Positions 5,452 through 7,485 of a stretch of 7,485 nt of DNA are shown here, in pieces. The notes beneath the pieces were generated by a model. That model worked only from the letters and a program-made list of their open reading frames with translations, had not been told where the DNA came from and searched no databases. Both the position numbers and the translations under genes were made by a program. Source of the stretch: Saprospiraceae bacterium (GTDB taxonomy: Bacteria; Bacteroidota; Bacteroidia; Chitinophagales; Saprospiraceae); assembly GCA_014379065.1 (NCBI GenBank), contig JACMMM010000204.1:1-7485 (forward strand), given 5' to 3'. The number at the start of each line of letters is the position of its first letter. The stretch's first letter is position 1.

Positions 5452-7146
5452 TCAAATCATTTTCCGCTTCGATCTGGGGAATAATTCCACCAGTTCTCCC
5501 GGTAGGCTGATGCGCTCCGGGAAACGCTTGGTGAGTTCGCGGATAATCTGCATCACCATCTCCTCTTCTCCTTTTTGCAGCAATTCTGACAGCCGAAGCC
5601 GGACGTATTGCGCTGCGGGTGCGCCAAAATGTTCTGCTAAATATTGATCCAAAAACGCAACATAACGCGCTTGTACAAAATCCTTTTTTTCTGGCAAAAA
5701 CGCTGATTCGTAGCGTTGTAGCATGATCAAATCCCCTTGACTTTCAATGAGTTCAGCCAAGTTTTCCAGATCGCCCTCCGAGGCTAAAAGGGCAGCCGTT
5801 TTGGGCAAATCGCCTTTGCTGCGTAGTTCTGCCAGCAGTTTATCCCGCTCCTTGGGCCAGTTTTTCGCCGCTGCTATTTTGAGTTTTTCAAACACATCAG
5901 TATTTCCTGAAAGCAGAAACCTTTGACGGAGCAGAATGGTTTGACGCGCCCGGTCGTCCGTTTGTTCGGCGATAAACAGCAGCACGTTTTCCAACTCGCG
6001 ACTCTGTCCAACCGGGAAAATGTTTTTGCTCAAAAAATACTCACCGACCAACGTGGCGGCCTCCCAATGGCGGAGGTAGTAAAGTTGCAGAAAGGCAGCC
6101 TTGACCATGTCCGGTTTTTCCAAATAATCCTCGAGCACCCGAACGGCGGCTTGCGGCATATTGCGGACTGCCAGTGCTGACAAGAAAAGCTGTAGCATAA
6201 AAGTCGGGGCAGGGTAGGGAGTATGGTCAAACATATCCCGCAACCTGCCAAATTTAGCCTCATCCTTGGCCGATTCTCCCAAGAAACGAAGCGCGTCACG
6301 CTCCAACTCTGGCGGAAACACACTCTTTGTGCCGAAGACGAAAAGGGTTTCCCATACCGATTCACGGAGTTCCGGCGAAGGCGCTGATGTATATATGATG
6401 CCCAGCGCTTCAAATGATTTTTGGCAAAAATGCAGCAGCGCGCTCCGCCGATTCCCTTCTGCTTTAGAATGCAAAGGGTTGATTTTCAAAAAAATAGCAG
6501 ATGCTATTTGGAACATGCCGCGATAATCAAGGGCAGCTTGCGATAAGTCAAGTTGTTCTTCCAGCCCATCCAAAGCCTTGCGCAGTCGGCGGAAATCAGG
6601 CTCGCTTATTTTAGCTTTGGCATTGAGCTTTGGCAGCACCGAATCAAGCACCAAGGCGTATGGGTTTTCGGCCTCAGTCACATGGGCTGCGAAACGGGTT
6701 TTAAGCGCCAGGGCAAAATCGCGGTCACGGCGGGCGAAGTCGCGCACAAAATCAGCGAGTGCTTCAGGTGTGGCGTTGTCGAGGGCGGTCTGTACCGTAA
6801 ATCGAGTGAGTTCGTTGGCTGGTTTTTGCTCGGCTTTGGCGCGGCGGGTTTCTTCGCGTTGTTCGTAGAATTGCCGAATCTTTATCAAAGTGGCCGCAAT
6901 ATGCGGGCACATCAGCCGGCGCCCTTCCGTGAAGCACTCGCAGGCGTATGCTTTTATTTTGTGGGGTGTGATCATCACCTCCGACTCATAATTGCCTTCG
7001 TCGGTCTCCACCAGCGCTACCCAGAAATGGCGTTCTATTTCACGGAGGTTTTTCACACGCCCGGCCTGCACCAAATCGTCGGCAGCATACCAAGTGGCAG
7101 GGCTTATATTGTGTTCAAAATCTTTGAGCGAAAGTTTTTGTATCAT
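5452..7146 (-). CDS. SWIM zinc-finger protein with long alpha-helical C-terminal region
   Basis: The 564-residue protein carries a SWIM zinc finger, CxC-x8-CxH, with Cys69, Cys71, Cys80 and His82 in YACECFTEGRRLMCPHI, preceded by the short beta-rich lead-in usual for the fold (about residues 15-67). SWIM domains bind zinc and are thought to mediate DNA or protein contacts; bacterial examples sometimes neighbour or fuse with SNF2 ATPases, none of which is present here. The remaining roughly 450 residues are predicted by eye to be mostly helical, with charged amphipathic segments and Leu/Ala periodicity suggestive of a TPR- or HEAT-like solenoid. No catalytic motif was recognised. The ATG at 7146 is preferred over an in-frame TTG at 7167, which overlaps the -7 promoter box. 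Its stop codon lies one base from that of the convergent SIR2-like gene. Function is unknown. Confidence 0.85.
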   Translation of the reverse strand: MIQKLSLKDFEHNISPATWYAADDLVQAGRVKNLREIERHFWVALVETDEGNYESEVMITPHKIKAYACECFTEGRRLMCPHIAATLIKIRQFYEQREETRRAKAEQKPANELTRFTVQTALDNATPEALADFVRDFARRDRDFALALKTRFAAHVTEAENPYALVLDSVLPKLNAKAKISEPDFRRLRKALDGLEEQLDLSQAALDYRGMFQIASAIFLKINPLHSKAEGNRRSALLHFCQKSFEALGIIYTSAPSPELRESVWETLFVFGTKSVFPPELERDALRFLGESAKDEAKFGRLRDMFDHTPYPAPTFMLQLFLSALAVRNMPQAAVRVLEDYLEKPDMVKAAFLQLYYLRHWEAATLVGEYFLSKNIFPVGQSRELENVLLFIAEQTDDRARQTILLRQRFLLSGNTDVFEKLKIAAAKNWPKERDKLLAELRSKGDLPKTAALLASEGDLENLAELIESQGDLIMLQRYESAFLPEKKDFVQARYVAFLDQYLAEHFGAPAAQYVRLRLSELLQKGEEEMVMQIIRELTKRFPERISLPGELVELFPRSKRKMI

Positions 7147-7164
7147 TTTGAGGGAAGCGAACCT

Positions 7165-7172
7165 CAAAAGTA
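7165..7172 (-). promoter_or_regulatory. -7 promoter box of the SWIM gene
   Basis: The minus strand reads TACTTTTG, identical to the purL -7 box, 18 bases upstream of the ATG at 7146. The -33 element is poor: a GTG lies 18 bases upstream, but no TTG. The leader would be only about 10 nucleotides. The TTG at 7167 falls inside the box and so cannot be the main start. Confidence 0.5.
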
Positions 7173-7205
7173 GCCAGAAAGATTGTAATCCACCGGAAAA
7201 AGAGG

Positions 7206-7339
7206 GTCTGAAAGTTGATGAGGGTTTATAGGGTTGATGAGGGTTTATATTTTACACTCGGAATGGCTGTGATTGCCATTTATTCGAGTGCAAAATATAA
7301 ACCCTCATCAACCCTATAAACCCTCATCAACTTTCAGAC
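7206..7339 (-). repeat. 134-bp MITE-like hairpin element, probable terminator of the ompH-like gene
   Basis: Two 55-base arms, 7206-7260 and 7285-7339, are complementary except at one position (A7254 against C7291), which becomes a G-U wobble in minus-strand RNA. AATGGC (7262-7267) and GCCATT (7275-7280) extend the stem, leaving a 7-base loop. The element is flanked flush on both sides by the direct repeat AGAGG (7201-7205 and 7340-7344), as expected of a target-site duplication. It encodes no protein. On the minus strand the stem is followed within four bases by TTTTT (7201-7197), and it begins 24 bases after the chaperone stop codon, so it should terminate that transcript just before the SWIM promoter. 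A MITE origin is inferred from the structure. Confidence 0.85.
7214..7249. repeat. Tandem 17-bp direct repeat inside each hairpin arm
   Basis: GTTGATGAGGGTTTATA occurs at 7214-7230 and 7233-7249, a 19-base period. The inverted copies lie in the right arm, about 7296-7331. Each unit divides into two related words of about nine bases, GTTGATGAG and GGTTTATA, so the arm looks like a short minisatellite that was then mirrored. Confidence 0.85.
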
Positions 7340-7363
7340 AGAGGCATTTTCAAAAACAGCCTA

Positions 7364-7485
7364 TTAAAGCCCCAGTTTCTTTTTCACCAGTTCCGTCAGA
7401 TCGTCGCTATCGCTCGCGAAAAGCATCGCTCCGGTGCTGGTATCGAAAACCATGGCATATCCATTTTCCTTGGCAACGGCTTTGA
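7364..7485 (-). CDS. OmpH/Skp-family periplasmic chaperone, C-terminal end (partial)
   Basis: Only the last 39 codons and the TAA stop (7364-7366) are in the window; the 5' end lies beyond position 7485. The fragment reads KAVAKENGYAMVFDTSTG, then MLFASDSDDLTELV and KKKLGL. This matches the usual C-terminal pattern of Bacteroidota OmpH/Skp-like proteins, an 'AkekGY-x-VlD' strand followed by a 'D-lT-x-x-V-x-x-kL' tail. These proteins are trimeric periplasmic chaperones that escort unfolded outer-membrane proteins to the BAM complex. The assignment rests on this short segment alone. The long hairpin at 7206-7339 lies just downstream and probably ends its transcript. Confidence 0.7.
   Translation of the reverse strand, partial: KAVAKENGYAMVFDTSTGAMLFASDSDDLTELVKKKLGL

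Noticed and set aside
6553..7173. 206-codon open frame on the plus strand
   Set aside because: It lies fully opposite the SWIM gene, whose intact zinc-finger motif and promoter box establish the minus strand as coding; the plus-strand translation shows no recognisable domain.
7206..7339. Repeats considered as a CRISPR array or phage attachment site
   Set aside because: Only two direct copies per arm with a 2-base gap and no spacers; the symmetry is a hairpin, and there is no integrase or cas gene.
7273..7485. Plus-strand open frame at the right edge
   Set aside because: It begins inside the hairpin loop and runs antisense to the chaperone C-terminus, which has a convincing protein signature on the minus strand.

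Overview
The window reads as a chromosomal segment of a Bacteroidota bacterium, possibly Saprospiria-like (the class is a guess). Support comes from three things: a TlpA-type thioredoxin with an N-terminal DUF4369-like domain, start sites without Shine-Dalgarno sequences, and four perfect matches to the Bacteroidota -7 element TAnnTTTG just upstream of gene starts. No tRNA, rRNA, CRISPR array, transposase or integrase gene was seen.

Layout, left to right. Positions 1-91 hold a short GTCCA-rich repetitive spacer. Four genes lie on the minus strand or straddle a divergent region: a membrane-anchored barnase/RNase Sa-type guanyl ribonuclease (92-529), a secreted TlpA-like thiol-disulfide oxidoreductase (673-1740) and short-form PurL of purine synthesis (1905-4130) are all minus strand. 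Divergent from purL is a plus-strand SIR2-like protein (4332-5450) whose last ~70 residues resemble an effector-associated domain of bacterial conflict systems. Convergent with it, one base away, is a SWIM zinc-finger protein (5452-7146, minus). At the right edge is the C-terminal end of an OmpH/Skp-family periplasmic chaperone (7364-7485, minus, cut by the window).

The gaps between genes are rich in structure. Between the chaperone and the SWIM gene lies a 134-bp near-perfect hairpin (7206-7339) with 55-bp arms, an internal tandem repeat and flush 5-bp flanking direct repeats (AGAGG), which looks like a MITE-type insertion now placed as a terminator. The purL/SIR2 gap holds a 33-bp palindrome (4174-4206) inside the predicted purL leader, plus two face-to-face promoters that overlap. 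The purL/tlpA gap holds a long imperfect inverted repeat built from ATTCGTG modules. The tlpA/RNase gap holds an 11-bp perfect stem.

The genes do not form one pathway: purL, the thioredoxin and the chaperone are housekeeping or envelope functions. The SIR2-like gene is the best candidate for an undescribed or under-described defence component, but no partner gene is visible here, so any system membership is inference.
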